64,000 nt of DNA, taken from contig NZ_CP009553.3 in NCBI RefSeq assembly GCF_000767615.3, forward strand, positions 2,914,001 through 2,978,000, written 5' to 3'. The translations under genes were made by a program, and so were the position numbers. The notes under the pieces are model-generated. The model made no database searches. It was not told the origin of the DNA and was given only the letters and a program-made list of their open reading frames with translations. This document shows positions 20,209 through 30,608 of the stretch, in pieces. Position 1 is the stretch's first letter; each line of letters begins with the position of its first letter. Source of the DNA: Pandoraea pnomenusa (GTDB lineage: Bacteria > Pseudomonadota > Gammaproteobacteria > Burkholderiales > Burkholderiaceae).

Positions 20209-20913
20209 ATGACAGTAGAAAAAGTGGCGTTGATTACTGCGGGTGGCAGTGGCATGGGCGCGGCGGCCGCGCGGCGTCTGGCGGCGGAGGGGTTCCGGGT
20301 CGGCATTCTGTCGTCGTCCGGCAAGGGCGAGGCATTGGCCGCGGAACTGGGTGGCGTGGGGGTGACCGGCTCGAACCAGTCGAACGAGGCGTTGGCCAGG
20401 CTCGTCGAGCTTTCGCTCGAACGCTGGGGACGTATCGACGTGCTGGTCAACAGCGCCGGTCATGGTCCGCGCGCGCCGATTCTCGAGATCACCGACGAGG
20501 ACTGGCATCGCGGTATGGACACCTATTTGATGAACGTGATCCGGCCGACGCGCCTTGTCACGCCGATCATGCAGAAACAACGCTCGGGCGTGATCATCAA
20601 CATCTCAACGGCATGGGCGTTCGAGCCGAGCGAGATGTTTCCGACGTCGGCCGTTTTTCGCGCCGGCCTCGCGGCGTTTACGAAGCTTTTCGCCGACAAA
20701 TACGCACAGGACAACGTGCGCATGAACAACATCCTGCCGGGATGGATCGACAGCCTGCCACAACAGGAGACTCGGCGCGAGACCGTGCCGATGCAACGCT
20801 ATGGCAGGGCGGAGGAAATTGCCGCGACGGTGGCCTTCCTTGCGTCTGACGGCGCGGGCTACATCACCGGCCAGAACATTCGCGTGGACGGCGGGTTGAC
20901 GCGCTCGGTGTGA
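20209..20913 (+). CDS. SDR-family protein with degenerate active site
   Basis: Rossmann-fold short-chain dehydrogenase/reductase homologue, 234 aa from ATG 20209 with GGAGG at 20196-20200. Seen: nucleotide motif TAGGSGMGAAAAR (residues 10-22), NSAG near residue 86, a catalytic-type Ser133 in NIST, and the C-terminal GYITGQNIRVDGG. At the YxxxK site the sequence is SAVFR (Ser147, Arg151), so the catalytic Tyr and Lys are both replaced. It may bind NAD(P) without classical oxidoreductase activity. Divergent from a GcvA-like LysR gene. Confidence 0.85.
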   Translation: MTVEKVALITAGGSGMGAAAARRLAAEGFRVGILSSSGKGEALAAELGGVGVTGSNQSNEALARLVELSLERWGRIDVLVNSAGHGPRAPILEITDEDWHRGMDTYLMNVIRPTRLVTPIMQKQRSGVIINISTAWAFEPSEMFPTSAVFRAGLAAFTKLFADKYAQDNVRMNNILPGWIDSLPQQETRRETVPMQRYGRAEEIAATVAFLASDGAGYITGQNIRVDGGLTRSV

Positions 20914-21012
20914 GGTAAACGCTGCGCGCCGGGATCGCGTTTGCCCGGCAGTGGGGGTGCCATGCCGGCGAGGCGTCCGAGGCGGCGTCGACCTGGCCAA
21001 CGCCCGGTCACG

Positions 21013-21915
21013 TTACGCAGGCACCCGCGCAAATACCGACACCAGGTGATCGACAAACATCCGCACCCGCGCCGGCAGGTGACGGCGCGAGGCGTACTGC
21101 ACCGTTATCGGTGCGCGTGCTCCCGCCCATTGCGGCAGCACTTCCACCAGCTGGCCGCTGGCCAGTTCGTCCGCGACGTCGATGGACGACCTGCGCACCA
21201 GCCCGAAACCCGCCAGCGCCCAGTCGTGGGCAAGTTCGCCGTTATCCGTTGCGAATCGCCCCCTGACGCGCACGGTGGTGCGCGTGCCCGTATCGCGCTG
21301 CTCCAACCGCCAGTCCGCGTGAGCGGCGCCGCCGCGGCTCATCACAATGCAATCGTGCTCGGCCAGCGCCTCGGGCGTTTGCGGCGTGCCGCGTTGGGCG
21401 AGGTATGACGGAGCCGCGCAGATGATGCGTCGATTGTCGGCGAGATGCCGCGCAATGAGCCGCGAGTCAGGCGCTCCGCCGATACGGACCACACAATCGA
21501 GGCTGCCCTCGATCAAATCGACAATCTCGTCGGACAGCGTCAGATGTACGGTCAATCGCGGCGCCATCGCCGCCAACTCGGCCAGCGCCGGTCCGATCCA
21601 GCGGCGCCCCAGCGCCACCGGCGAGGACACGCGCAACACGCCCTGCGCTTCGTGCCGGCCTCGACCCACCGCGGCTTCCGCGTCGGCCACCTCGGCCAGG
21701 ATCGTCTGGCACCGCTCGAAGTAGATCGCCCCTTCTTCCGTGAGCGCGAGGCGACGCGAGCTGCGCTGTAACAAGCGTACGCCCAGATCGGCCTCCAGCC
21801 GCGACAGGCGTTTGCTGCCGACCGCCGGGGAAAAGCCCAGCTCACGTCCGGCCGCCGACAAGCTGCCTCGAGTCACCGCGCTCACGAAAAGGCGCATATC
21901 GGACAGTTCCACCAT
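21013..21915 (-). CDS. LysR-family regulator
   Basis: A 300-aa LysR-type regulator, CrgA/DsdC-like in layout. Seen: an N-terminal HTH (MRLFVSAVTRGSLSAAGRELGFSPAVGSKRLSRLEADLG) and an effector domain (GVLRVSSPVALGRRWIGPAL; FGLVRRSSIDVADELASGQLVEVLPQW). Divergent from the exported SnoaL-like gene at 22052 and likely to regulate it through the dyad at 21943-21985. Convergent with the SDR gene upstream. Confidence 0.9.
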   Translation of the reverse strand: MVELSDMRLFVSAVTRGSLSAAGRELGFSPAVGSKRLSRLEADLGVRLLQRSSRRLALTEEGAIYFERCQTILAEVADAEAAVGRGRHEAQGVLRVSSPVALGRRWIGPALAELAAMAPRLTVHLTLSDEIVDLIEGSLDCVVRIGGAPDSRLIARHLADNRRIICAAPSYLAQRGTPQTPEALAEHDCIVMSRGGAAHADWRLEQRDTGTRTTVRVRGRFATDNGELAHDWALAGFGLVRRSSIDVADELASGQLVEVLPQWAGARAPITVQYASRRHLPARVRMFVDHLVSVFARVPA

Positions 21916-21942
21916 GATCTCGCCGCTCGCTTTCGTTTCTGA

Positions 21943-21985
21943 AATGGAATAGATGGTGATGCAATTTTCGCTATTTTATTCCAAT
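21943..21985. promoter_or_regulatory. Dyad in LysR / SnoaL-like divergent promoter
   Basis: AATGGAATA at 21943-21951 and TATTCCAAT at 21977-21985 form an 8-of-9 inverted repeat in the AT-rich divergent spacer. Half-sites are separated by 25 bp, so they would lie on the same DNA face at about three turns. A candidate LysR operator; inference only. Confidence 0.4.
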
Positions 21986-22051
21986 GTCGAAAAGACAAAA
22001 ATGTTGGCACGTCAGCAAACCGCTGACGGCTTATCACGAAGGAACCACACC

Positions 22052-22597
22052 ATGATCCCATCGAAGATTCGGCATTTGGCCATCGCTCTCGCGTTGACAC
22101 TCACGGGTACAGCCGCCTGGGCCGACGACGCCGCCGTGCTGCCCCGAGCGTCATCCGTCGTTGTCGATAGAAGCTTGGCGGCGCCGCAGCGCGAAGCCAT
22201 GATGCTGGCGGCTCGCCGCTACTACGCGTTCTGGAACACAGGCGATGCAAGCTACGCCAAGGCGGCACTTGCCGGCGACTTCGTCGACCGCACGTTGCCG
22301 CCGGGCCGCCCGCAAGGCGCGGAAGGTCCGGTGTTCGCGTCGCATCACTTTCGTGCCGCGGTGCCCGATCTGGCCATGTCGGTCGACGAAATGCTCCTCG
22401 TTGGCGACCGCGTCGTCGGCCGCCTGCATTTCACCGGGCATTTCACCGGAAGCTTCAATGGCATTCAAGGCAAGGGGCAGAAGGTGGACTTCATCGCGAC
22501 CGATATCTACCGCATTGCCAATGGGCGCATCGCCGAGAACTGGCATCTGGAGGACAACCTGACGTTGTTGCAGCAATTGGGGGTGGTCAATCCGTAG
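22052..22597 (+). CDS. Exported SnoaL-like (ester cyclase) protein
   Basis: A 181-aa protein with a Sec signal peptide (basic MIPSKIRH, hydrophobic LAIALALTLTGTAAWA, cleavage before DD near residue 25) and a SnoaL/NTF2-like cone fold: FWNTGDASYAKAALAGDFVDRTLPPG, HFTGHFTGSFNGIQGKGQKVDFIATDIYRIANGRIAENWHLEDN. Related proteins are called ester cyclases or polyketide cyclases, but the family is functionally diverse. The start has AAGGA upstream. Divergent from a LysR regulator; substrate unknown. Confidence 0.82.
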   Translation: MIPSKIRHLAIALALTLTGTAAWADDAAVLPRASSVVVDRSLAAPQREAMMLAARRYYAFWNTGDASYAKAALAGDFVDRTLPPGRPQGAEGPVFASHHFRAAVPDLAMSVDEMLLVGDRVVGRLHFTGHFTGSFNGIQGKGQKVDFIATDIYRIANGRIAENWHLEDNLTLLQQLGVVNP

Positions 22598-22811
22598 TCC
22601 GAGACAGCATCAGGGAACCCATCAGACGCGCAACGGCTAGCCGATCCGTACCGCCGCTGAAATGTGACGCCGCGACCCGCTCGCCCCGCATCATGACGAC
22701 TGGGTCGACGCCATGAAAAAATGCCATTGACGACGGCCTCGCATCATCAATGGCATCGAAACCATCAAGCCGGTCAATCACCGACAAAATGGCTTTATTC
22801 GTGAGGGGAGA

Positions 22812-24395
22812 TTATTCCCACTCGATCGTCGCCGGCGGCTTGCCCGAAATGTCGTAAACAACCCGATTCAAACCGCGCACTTCGTTGATGATGCGGTTCG
22901 AGACCTTGCCGAGCAGTTCGTGCGGCAGATGCGCCCAGTGTGCCGTCATGAAGTCCTGCGTCTGCACGGCGCGCAGCGCCACGACCCACTCGTACGTGCG
23001 GCCGTCGCCCATCACGCCCACGCTCTTGACCGGCAGGAACACCGCGAACGCCTGGCTCGTCAGCTCGTACCACGTCTTGCCGGTGTTCGGCTCGACCGTG
23101 TTGCGCAACTCCTCGATGAAGATCGCATCGGCACGACGCAGCAAATCGGCGTAATCGCGTTTCACTTCGCCTAGAATCCGCACGCCCAGGCCCGGACCCG
23201 GGAACGGGTGGCGATAGACCATGTCATGCGGCAGACCCAGCGCGACACCCAGCTCGCGCACCTCGTCCTTGAACAGGTCGCGCAGCGGCTCGAGCAGCTT
23301 CAGACCCAGTGTCTCCGGCAGACCGCCGACATTGTGGTGACTCTTGATCGTCGTCGCCTTCTTGGTCTTGGCACCACCCGATTCGATCACGTCCGGGTAG
23401 ATGGTGCCCTGCGCCAGCCACTTCGCATTCTTCAGCTTCTTCGCTTCCGCCTGGAACACTTCCACGAACTCGCGGCCGATGATCTTGCGCTTCTGCTCCG
23501 GATCGGTCACGCCCTTCAGATGCCCCATGAACTGCTCGGACGCATCAACGTGCACCACCTTCGCATGCAGACGGCCCTGGAACATCTCCATGACCATCTG
23601 ACCCTCGTTCAGGCGTAACAGACCGTGATCGACGAATACGCAAGTCAGCTGATCGCCGATGGCCCGGTGAATCAGCGCCGCCGCCACGCTCGAATCGACC
23701 CCGCCAGACAGGCCGAGAATCACTTCCTCGTCGCCCACTTGCTCGCGAATCGCCTTCACGGCTTCCTCGATGTGGTCCCGCATGATCCAGTCCGGCTTGG
23801 CGCCGGCGATCTCCAGCACGAAACGCTCGAGCAGCTCGCGACCCTTCACCGTGTGCGTGACTTCCGGATGGAATTGCACCGCATAGTAATGACGCTTCAC
23901 ATCGGCCATGCCCGCAATCGGGCAGCTCGGCGTCGATGCCATCAACGCAAAGCCTTCCGGCAACCGCGTGACCTTGTCGCCATGGCTCATCCACACCTTG
24001 AGCATGCCGTGCCCTTCAGCCGTGCGGAAGTCCTCGATGCCGTCGAGCAGCGGCGTATGGCCATGGGCGCGCACTTCCGCATACCCGAACTCGCGGTGGT
24101 TGCTCGCCTCGACCTGACCGCCCAACTGCACCGTCATCGCAAACATGCCGTAGCAAATCCCCAGCACCGGCACACCCAGATCCCACACCGCCTGCGGCGC
24201 GCGAAGATCCTGATCCTCGTACGTGCTCGCATGGCTGCCCGACAGAATGATCGCCTTCGGATTGAACTCGCGAATGAATTCGTCGGAGACGTCGTTCGGG
24301 TGAATCTCGCAGTAGACGTGCGCTTCGCGAACGCGGCGTCCGATGAGCTGGGTGACTTGCGAGCCGAAGTCAAGAATGAGGATTTTGTCGTGCAT
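22812..24395 (-). CDS. guaA: GMP synthase (glutamine-hydrolysing)
   Basis: Converts XMP to GMP using glutamine and ATP. Seen: 527 aa; N-terminal class I glutaminase with Cys81 (GICYGM) and the FHPEVTHT histidine near residue 174; ATP-pyrophosphatase P-loop GLSGGVDSS near residue 228; C-terminal dimerisation domain ending PPATIEWE. The true start is the ATG at 24395 ([13 protein letters not shown]). It overlaps the end of the membrane-protein gene by 26 bp, within a guaB-X-guaA operon. Confidence 0.98.
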   Translation of the reverse strand: MHDKILILDFGSQVTQLIGRRVREAHVYCEIHPNDVSDEFIREFNPKAIILSGSHASTYEDQDLRAPQAVWDLGVPVLGICYGMFAMTVQLGGQVEASNHREFGYAEVRAHGHTPLLDGIEDFRTAEGHGMLKVWMSHGDKVTRLPEGFALMASTPSCPIAGMADVKRHYYAVQFHPEVTHTVKGRELLERFVLEIAGAKPDWIMRDHIEEAVKAIREQVGDEEVILGLSGGVDSSVAAALIHRAIGDQLTCVFVDHGLLRLNEGQMVMEMFQGRLHAKVVHVDASEQFMGHLKGVTDPEQKRKIIGREFVEVFQAEAKKLKNAKWLAQGTIYPDVIESGGAKTKKATTIKSHHNVGGLPETLGLKLLEPLRDLFKDEVRELGVALGLPHDMVYRHPFPGPGLGVRILGEVKRDYADLLRRADAIFIEELRNTVEPNTGKTWYELTSQAFAVFLPVKSVGVMGDGRTYEWVVALRAVQTQDFMTAHWAHLPHELLGKVSNRIINEVRGLNRVVYDISGKPPATIEWE

Positions 24396-25071
24396 CGTGA
24401 GGTACGGATGAAGTGGATTCGTTGGTCGTCGGCGCCGTGTCGGAAGGCACGGGCGTGACAATGCCGGTGGTGCCCGCAGGCGCGACCGGCGTGGGATTGA
24501 CGGAAGCGGAGCCGCCACGAGGGGGTTGAGGCGTCTCCATGCGCGGCTCGGCGCGCGCGCCCCGGGGCGCGTCGACATCCCGAGGCTCGTAATAATCTCT
24601 CGGCGGATCGCGCCGCGTGTCGCTCACGACACCGCCTCGCACTCGCTCTCCCGACTGCTGGGCGGCCTGCACGCGCTCTTTCGTGCGCACGCTCGACGCC
24701 AGCTTCACGAGAATGCCGCCTACCACCAGCAGCACAGCCCCGAGCGCCGGCATCAGCAACTTGCCGCCGCCCGTCACCGAAAGTTGGCCGGAAATCAGCC
24801 AGCCCAGCACGAACGCACCGGTCACCCAATTGATATGCCCCGTCACTTTCGCGACGGTCGCCGTCAACTGGCCGTTCACGGTGGCGTGCCATTGCAGCCA
24901 GGCCACGCCGATGAAGGCCACGCCCAGCGCCTGCGCATAGAGCACGGGCGATGGCGCGGGCACTTCAATGGCCGCATACAGCGATGACCAGAACGACGCA
25001 ATCAATAGCACGCCAAGTGCCAGATTCAACGCCGCATCGAGGAACAGTACCGTACGCAACATGGCCTTCAT
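24370..25071 (-). CDS. Uncharacterised membrane protein between guaB and guaA
   Basis: A 233-aa protein with four predicted membrane helices (about residues 5-30, 48-66, 78-98, 105-125) followed by a ~105-residue hydrophilic, Pro/Thr/Arg-rich, probably disordered cytosolic tail. No enzymatic motif is recognisable. The ATG at 25071 (GGAG nine bases before it) lies 6 bp past the guaB stop, and its 3' end overlaps guaA by 26 bp. Both facts argue it is translated with the GTP-synthesis enzymes. Function unknown. Confidence 0.8.
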   Translation of the reverse strand: MKAMLRTVLFLDAALNLALGVLLIASFWSSLYAAIEVPAPSPVLYAQALGVAFIGVAWLQWHATVNGQLTATVAKVTGHINWVTGAFVLGWLISGQLSVTGGGKLLMPALGAVLLVVGGILVKLASSVRTKERVQAAQQSGERVRGGVVSDTRRDPPRDYYEPRDVDAPRGARAEPRMETPQPPRGGSASVNPTPVAPAGTTGIVTPVPSDTAPTTNESTSSVPHDARQNPHS

Positions 25072-25077
25072 GGGCAA

Positions 25078-26570
<1,493 letters not shown>

Positions 26571-26994
26571 CAGAAATCGCGAACCGCATGGCACGTCCGC
26601 CCCACATGTCAAGGGGCTTTTTCCCGAGCCGTCGCCCACCGATGCCAACGAACGCCAATCATTGCCATCGACGCCCCGCGCGGCTGGCGCCCTAGCGCCC
26701 TAGCGCCCTAGCGCCCTAGCCCCTAGCCCCTAGCCCCTAGCTCCTAGCTCCTAGCTCCTAGCTCCTAGCTCCTAGCTCCTAGCTCCTAGCGCCATTGGGC
26801 CATTGGGCCGGCGCGCCTGCCAAATGCCGACATGGCGGCATTCCCGATAGCCCCGGGTGCCGGATTTCACAATAGCCGGACGCGAGGCGCGTGCTACGCT
26901 TGCGCCCGGCTCGTGCTGACTCGATGCAACGTCAATGATGGCGGGGACGGCACGAAACCCGGCATTTCGACATCACACCATTGGCAAGGCGCGC
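26571..26994. other. Intergenic region guaB / DMT transporter
   Basis: About 425 bp without a gene between the guaB promoter and the divergent transporter start. It contains the CTAG-rich tandem repeat (26688-26789), a following direct repeat of CCATTGGG (two copies, 26792-26807), and no recognisable RNA gene. Confidence 0.6.
26688..26789. repeat. CTAG-rich short tandem repeat array
   Basis: Fourteen consecutive short units over 102 bp: four copies of CGCCCTAG, three of CCCCTAG, then seven of CTCCTAG, with no interruption. The minus strand carries seven runs of three or four G spaced by 3-5 bases (26690-26737), meeting the usual G-quadruplex rule. CTAG is normally a rare tetranucleotide in this kind of genome, so fourteen copies in 100 bp is striking. 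Confidence 0.97.
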
Positions 26995-27924
26995 ATGGGG
27001 CAAGGCATTTCATACGGATTGGCGGCAGGCGCCCTCTGGGGATTGGTCTTTCTGGCCCCGCGTCTGTTGCCCGGGTTTTCGCCGCTGGAGCTGTCCGCCG
27101 CACGATACGTCCTGTACGGGGTGGTGTCCGTAGTGTTGATCGCCCCGATCTGGGCGCGCCTGCGCCACAACATTACCCGCAGCGACTGGCGCGCGCTTTT
27201 CCGGCTGAGCCTGGTCGGCAACCTCATCTATTACCTGTTCGTCGCCGCTTCGGTACAGATGGCGGGCATCGCTCCGGCCTCGCTGATCGTCGGCGTGCTG
27301 CCGGTGACCGTCACGCTGGTTGGCAGTCGCGACCACGGCGCCCTGCCGCTGTCACGGCTTGCCGGACCGCTGGCGCTGGTCGCCGCCGGCATCGTCTGCA
27401 TCAACGTGGACGTTTTCTCGCATGCCTCGACCCGTGGGGGCGACTGGCGTCTGACCCTCGCCGGGATTGTCTGCGCCATGGGCGCACTGGCCAGTTGGAC
27501 CTGGTACGCGGTGGCCAACGCCCGGTATCTGGCGCGGTTCGGGCATTTCACCAGCCGGGAATGGTCGCTGCTCACCGGCGTGGCCACGGGTGCGCTGGCC
27601 CTCGTGCTGGCGATACCGGCCGCGCTGATGCCGCATCCGGTCGCGACGGATGCGCCACGGGACTGGCAGATGTTCCTGCTGGTGAATGCTGCCGTAGCAG
27701 TGGGGGCATCGACGATCGGCAACGCGTTCTGGAATGCGGCGAGCCGACGGCTGCCGCTCACCCTGTCGGGACAACTGATTGTGTTCGAGACGCTGTTCGC
27801 CCTGCTCTACGGCTTCATTTACGAACATCGCATGCCGCGATTGCTGGAACTCGCTGCCATTGTCCTGCTGCTGGTCGGCGTCAGCGCTTCGGTTCGGCTG
27901 CATGCGCGAGGGTCGACCCATTGA
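26995..27924 (+). CDS. EamA/DMT-family transporter
   Basis: A 10-helix inner-membrane metabolite exporter of the drug/metabolite transporter superfamily, 309 aa. Seen: two EamA-like halves starting ISYGLAAGALWGLVFLAPRLLPGFSPLELSAARY, with the second-half repeat near GIVCAMGALASWTWYAVANARYL. Start at ATG 26995 (AAGG before it); a longer frame starting at 26935 is unlikely. Substrate unknown. Confidence 0.88.
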   Translation: MGQGISYGLAAGALWGLVFLAPRLLPGFSPLELSAARYVLYGVVSVVLIAPIWARLRHNITRSDWRALFRLSLVGNLIYYLFVAASVQMAGIAPASLIVGVLPVTVTLVGSRDHGALPLSRLAGPLALVAAGIVCINVDVFSHASTRGGDWRLTLAGIVCAMGALASWTWYAVANARYLARFGHFTSREWSLLTGVATGALALVLAIPAALMPHPVATDAPRDWQMFLLVNAAVAVGASTIGNAFWNAASRRLPLTLSGQLIVFETLFALLYGFIYEHRMPRLLELAAIVLLLVGVSASVRLHARGSTH

Positions 27925-28023
27925 CGTTGAGCGCCCCGGAAGACGACCGCACGGAACACTTGTCCAGCGTGCTCGCCCGGTTTCGGCCTGGCGCCGAATC
28001 GACCATGCGGCATCCCGGAGGGC

Positions 28024-28359
28024 TTAGCTGCCGCGGCGACTCCCGAGCCACTTCTGCCCTTCGCGGCTGCCTTCGTTGCGCACCTTTTCGACCCGCCGTT
28101 GACGGGCCACTTTCGGGTCGGCTCTGAGCGCCCGGTAGATCTCCACTCGATCACCCGACTCAACCGCCGCATCGAGCGCACGCACCTTTCCGAATACACC
28201 GACCTTCATGCGCGCGAGATCCAACTCGGGGAACCGCTGCAACAGGCCGCTGCGCTCGATCGCCTCGCGCATGGTGCCGCCCTGCGGCACCGCAACGGCG
28301 ACGATCGTTTGCTGATCGGGCAGCGCATAGCAGACTTCGACGTGAAACTCACTTGGCAT
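28024..28359 (-). CDS. rnfH: RnfH-family ubiquitin-fold protein
   Basis: A small beta-grasp (RnfH/UPF0125) protein of 111 aa: FHVEVCYALPDQQTIVAVAVPQGGTMREAIERSGLL and VGVFGKVRALDAAVESGDRVEIYRAL, with a basic C-terminal tail. The start at 28359 overlaps the ratA stop by 11 bp. The molecular role is unclear; conserved linkage to ratA and smpB is well known. Confidence 0.92.
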   Translation of the reverse strand: MPSEFHVEVCYALPDQQTIVAVAVPQGGTMREAIERSGLLQRFPELDLARMKVGVFGKVRALDAAVESGDRVEIYRALRADPKVARQRRVEKVRNEGSREGQKWLGSRRGS

Positions 28360-28783
28360 AGACCGTCTCCGCACGTTTGACGAAGGCGTCGACGAACGTG
28401 TTGGCGATGTGACTGAACACCGGACCGATCACCTTCTCGAGCAGGAAATTCGCGAATTCGTAGTGAAGGCCGAACTCGATCTTGCAGGCGTTTTCGCGCA
28501 GCGCCGTGAATTTCCACGTACCGTGAAAACGCTTGAACGGCCCTTCGACGAACGTCATCTGAATCGAATGCGGACGCTCCTGCAGATTGCGGGTCGCGAA
28601 CGAATGCTTCAGCCCCTTGAAGTCAATGATCAGCGACGCCTCCATGCTGTGCTCGTCCTGATGTCGAATTTCGACACCACCGCACCAGGGCAGGAATTTG
28701 GGGTAATCGGCGACATTGGTCACCAGGTCGTACATTTGCTCATCGGAGAAATGCACGAGAACGGTTTTACTGACTTCGGCCAT
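28349..28783 (-). CDS. ratA: RatA/Coq10-type START-domain protein
   Basis: A 144-aa SRPBCC/START-fold protein (VPHSVEQMYDLV-like opening: VLVHFSDEQMYDLVTNVADYPKFLPWCGG). E. coli RatA was described as a ribosome-association toxin, while the family also includes the ubiquinone-binding Coq10. A lipid/quinone-related role is at least as likely. Start at ATG 28783; divergent from smpB and overlapping rnfH. Confidence 0.92.
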   Translation of the reverse strand: MAEVSKTVLVHFSDEQMYDLVTNVADYPKFLPWCGGVEIRHQDEHSMEASLIIDFKGLKHSFATRNLQERPHSIQMTFVEGPFKRFHGTWKFTALRENACKIEFGLHYEFANFLLEKVIGPVFSHIANTFVDAFVKRAETVYAK

Positions 28784-28874
28784 CGTCTGTCGGGCGAGGC
28801 GAACACATGGCGCGGGCACCGATACGGAATCGATCCGCACGCGTCGCAAGCCGCCTCTTGCCGAGACTCTTTGT

Positions 28875-28890
28875 TAAAATCGCTATTTTA
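28875..28890. promoter_or_regulatory. Symmetric -10-like palindrome, ratA / smpB
   Basis: TAAAAT-CGCT-ATTTTA places a TAAAAT -10-like hexamer on each strand in the divergent spacer. No convincing -35 was found for either gene. Possible overlapping divergent promoters. Confidence 0.35.
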
Positions 28891-28937
28891 CCCGAGCCCG
28901 ACTCACCGGGTCCGACCAAGTTACCCGCCAAGGATCC

Positions 28938-29384
28938 ATGAGCATCATCGACAACAAGAAAGCCTTCTTCGACTACTTCATCGAGGAGCGATACGAAGCC
29001 GGGATCGCGCTCGAAGGGTGGGAAGTCAAGGCCATCCGCGCCGGGCGGGCGCAGATCAAGGAAGGTTACGTCGTCATCAAGAACGGCGAAATCTTTCTGA
29101 TCGGCGCGCACATCAGCCCACTGACCTCGACGTCGACGCACGTCAAGGCAGACCCGGTGCGCACGCGCAAGCTCCTGCTCAAGGCCGACGAGATCAAGAA
29201 ACTTATCGGCAAGGTGGAGCAACGCGGCTACACGCTCGTCCCGATCAACCTGCACTACAGCAAAGGGCTCGTGAAATGCGAGATCGGGCTGGCCAAGGGC
29301 AAGAAGCTGCATGACAAGCGCGAGACGGAGAAGCAGCGTGACTGGGAGCGCGAAAAGGCGCGCCTGATGCGCACCCCGACCTGA
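28938..29384 (+). CDS. smpB: SsrA-binding protein
   Basis: tmRNA-binding partner in trans-translation, rescuing stalled ribosomes. Seen: 148 aa beta-barrel with [32 protein letters not shown] and the C-terminal basic tail [23 protein letters not shown], which inserts in the mRNA channel. Start has AAGG upstream. The ssrA gene itself is not in this window. Confidence 0.98.
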   Translation: MSIIDNKKAFFDYFIEERYEAGIALEGWEVKAIRAGRAQIKEGYVVIKNGEIFLIGAHISPLTSTSTHVKADPVRTRKLLLKADEIKKLIGKVEQRGYTLVPINLHYSKGLVKCEIGLAKGKKLHDKRETEKQRDWEREKARLMRTPT

Positions 29385-29440
29385 CGCGTCGTCAGCGACA
29401 TCCTTTGAGCGAACCGCGACGCGAGCCGCCGCGTCGCGCC

Positions 29441-29478
29441 AAAAAGCAACGGCCCATATCGCGCTATGGGCCGTTTTT
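29441..29478 (+). terminator. Bidirectional terminator smpB / SPFH gene
   Basis: A perfect 11-bp stem (AACGGCCCATA/TATGGGCCGTT, loop TCGCGC), flanked by T5 on the plus strand and A5 on the other side. It can serve both convergent transcripts. Confidence 0.93.
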
Positions 29479-29522
29479 CTTGATATCGGGCCTTCAGCCC
29501 TTCCGGCAATTCGCGGCGGCGA

Positions 29523-30497
29523 TTATCGACGCGCGCCGGCATTGCCGAAGCCGCCGGGCGTGCCGTCGACGGGTGCGCTCGAACCACCCTCCGCACCACG
29601 CACGATCTTGAGCGCCGAGGCGATCATGCCACTCATGTCCGACAGATTGCCAGGCACGATCAGCGTGTTGTTGGTCCTGGCAATCTTGCTGAAGGCGTCA
29701 ACGTACTGCTCGGCAACCTTCAGGTTGACGGCCTCCATGCCACCCTGCGTCTGAATCGCCGTCGCGATCTTGTGGATGGCTTCGGCATTGGCTTCGGCCA
29801 CCGCGAGAATCGCTGCCGCCTCGCCCTGCGCCTGATTGATGGCCGCCTGCCGCTCGCCCTCGGACTTCTGGATCGCCGCCTCCCGAGCACCCGACGCCAG
29901 GTTGATCTGCTCCTGCTTCTTGCCCTCGGACGCCGCGATCAATGCGCGCTTCTCGCGCTCCGCCGTGATCTGGGCCTGCATGGCGTGGAGAATCTCCTTC
30001 GGCGGCGTGAGATCCTTGATTTCGTAGCGGAGCACCTTCACGCCCCAGTTCGACGCCGCCTCGTCGAGCGCATTCACCACGCTGTGGTTAATGAACTCGC
30101 GCTCCTCGAACGTCTTGTCGAGCTCGAGTTTGCCGATCACGCTACGCAACGTCGTTTGCGCCAACTGCGTGATCGCGACAATGAAGTTGCTGGAACCATA
30201 CGACGCCTTCATCGGGTCCGTCACCTGGAAGTACAGAATCCCGTCGACCTGCAGCTGCGTGTTGTCCTTGGTGATGCAGATCTGGCTCGGCACATCGAGC
30301 GGCACTTCCTTGAGCAGGTGCTTGTATGCGACGCGATCGACGAACGGCACGACGATCGACAGGCCCGGTGTGAGCGTCGCGTGATACTTCCCGAGACGCT
30401 CCACCACCCACGCGTGTTGTTGAGGCACGATCTTGATCGAACGTGCCGCGATGATCACGGCGATGATGAAGAGAATAAACGCGACGTTGGATAACAT
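29523..30497 (-). CDS. SPFH/stomatin-like membrane protease-associated protein
   Basis: A 324-aa stomatin/prohibitin-family protein (QmcA-like) with an N-terminal membrane anchor (residues 3-20), the SPFH domain (IKIVPQQHAWVVERLGKYHATLTPGLSIVVPFVDRV) and a C-terminal coiled coil (AEREKRALIAASEGKKQEQINLASG). Such proteins form large membrane microdomain scaffolds around proteases. Start ATG 30497 has GGGGGA upstream. Paired with the NfeD gene immediately upstream, as is typical. Confidence 0.93.
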   Translation of the reverse strand: MLSNVAFILFIIAVIIAARSIKIVPQQHAWVVERLGKYHATLTPGLSIVVPFVDRVAYKHLLKEVPLDVPSQICITKDNTQLQVDGILYFQVTDPMKASYGSSNFIVAITQLAQTTLRSVIGKLELDKTFEEREFINHSVVNALDEAASNWGVKVLRYEIKDLTPPKEILHAMQAQITAEREKRALIAASEGKKQEQINLASGAREAAIQKSEGERQAAINQAQGEAAAILAVAEANAEAIHKIATAIQTQGGMEAVNLKVAEQYVDAFSKIARTNNTLIVPGNLSDMSGMIASALKIVRGAEGGSSAPVDGTPGGFGNAGARR

Positions 30498-30608
30498 GTT
30501 TCCCCCAGAAAGCGCCCGCGATACACGGCGGGCCGGTTGACTTCCCCGCAACTGCGGGTCAATGCCTCTTCACATTCGCACGACGCACCGCGCCGCCGCC
30601 GTCAAGCT

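Noticed and set aside
26688..26789. CRISPR array
   Set aside because: Units are 7-8 bp with no spacers; no cas genes in the window.
28024..28783. Toxin-antitoxin pair RatA/RnfH
   Set aside because: The label comes from early naming. The conserved smpB-ratA-rnfH arrangement and START/ubiquitin folds fit housekeeping roles; nothing here looks like a TA module.
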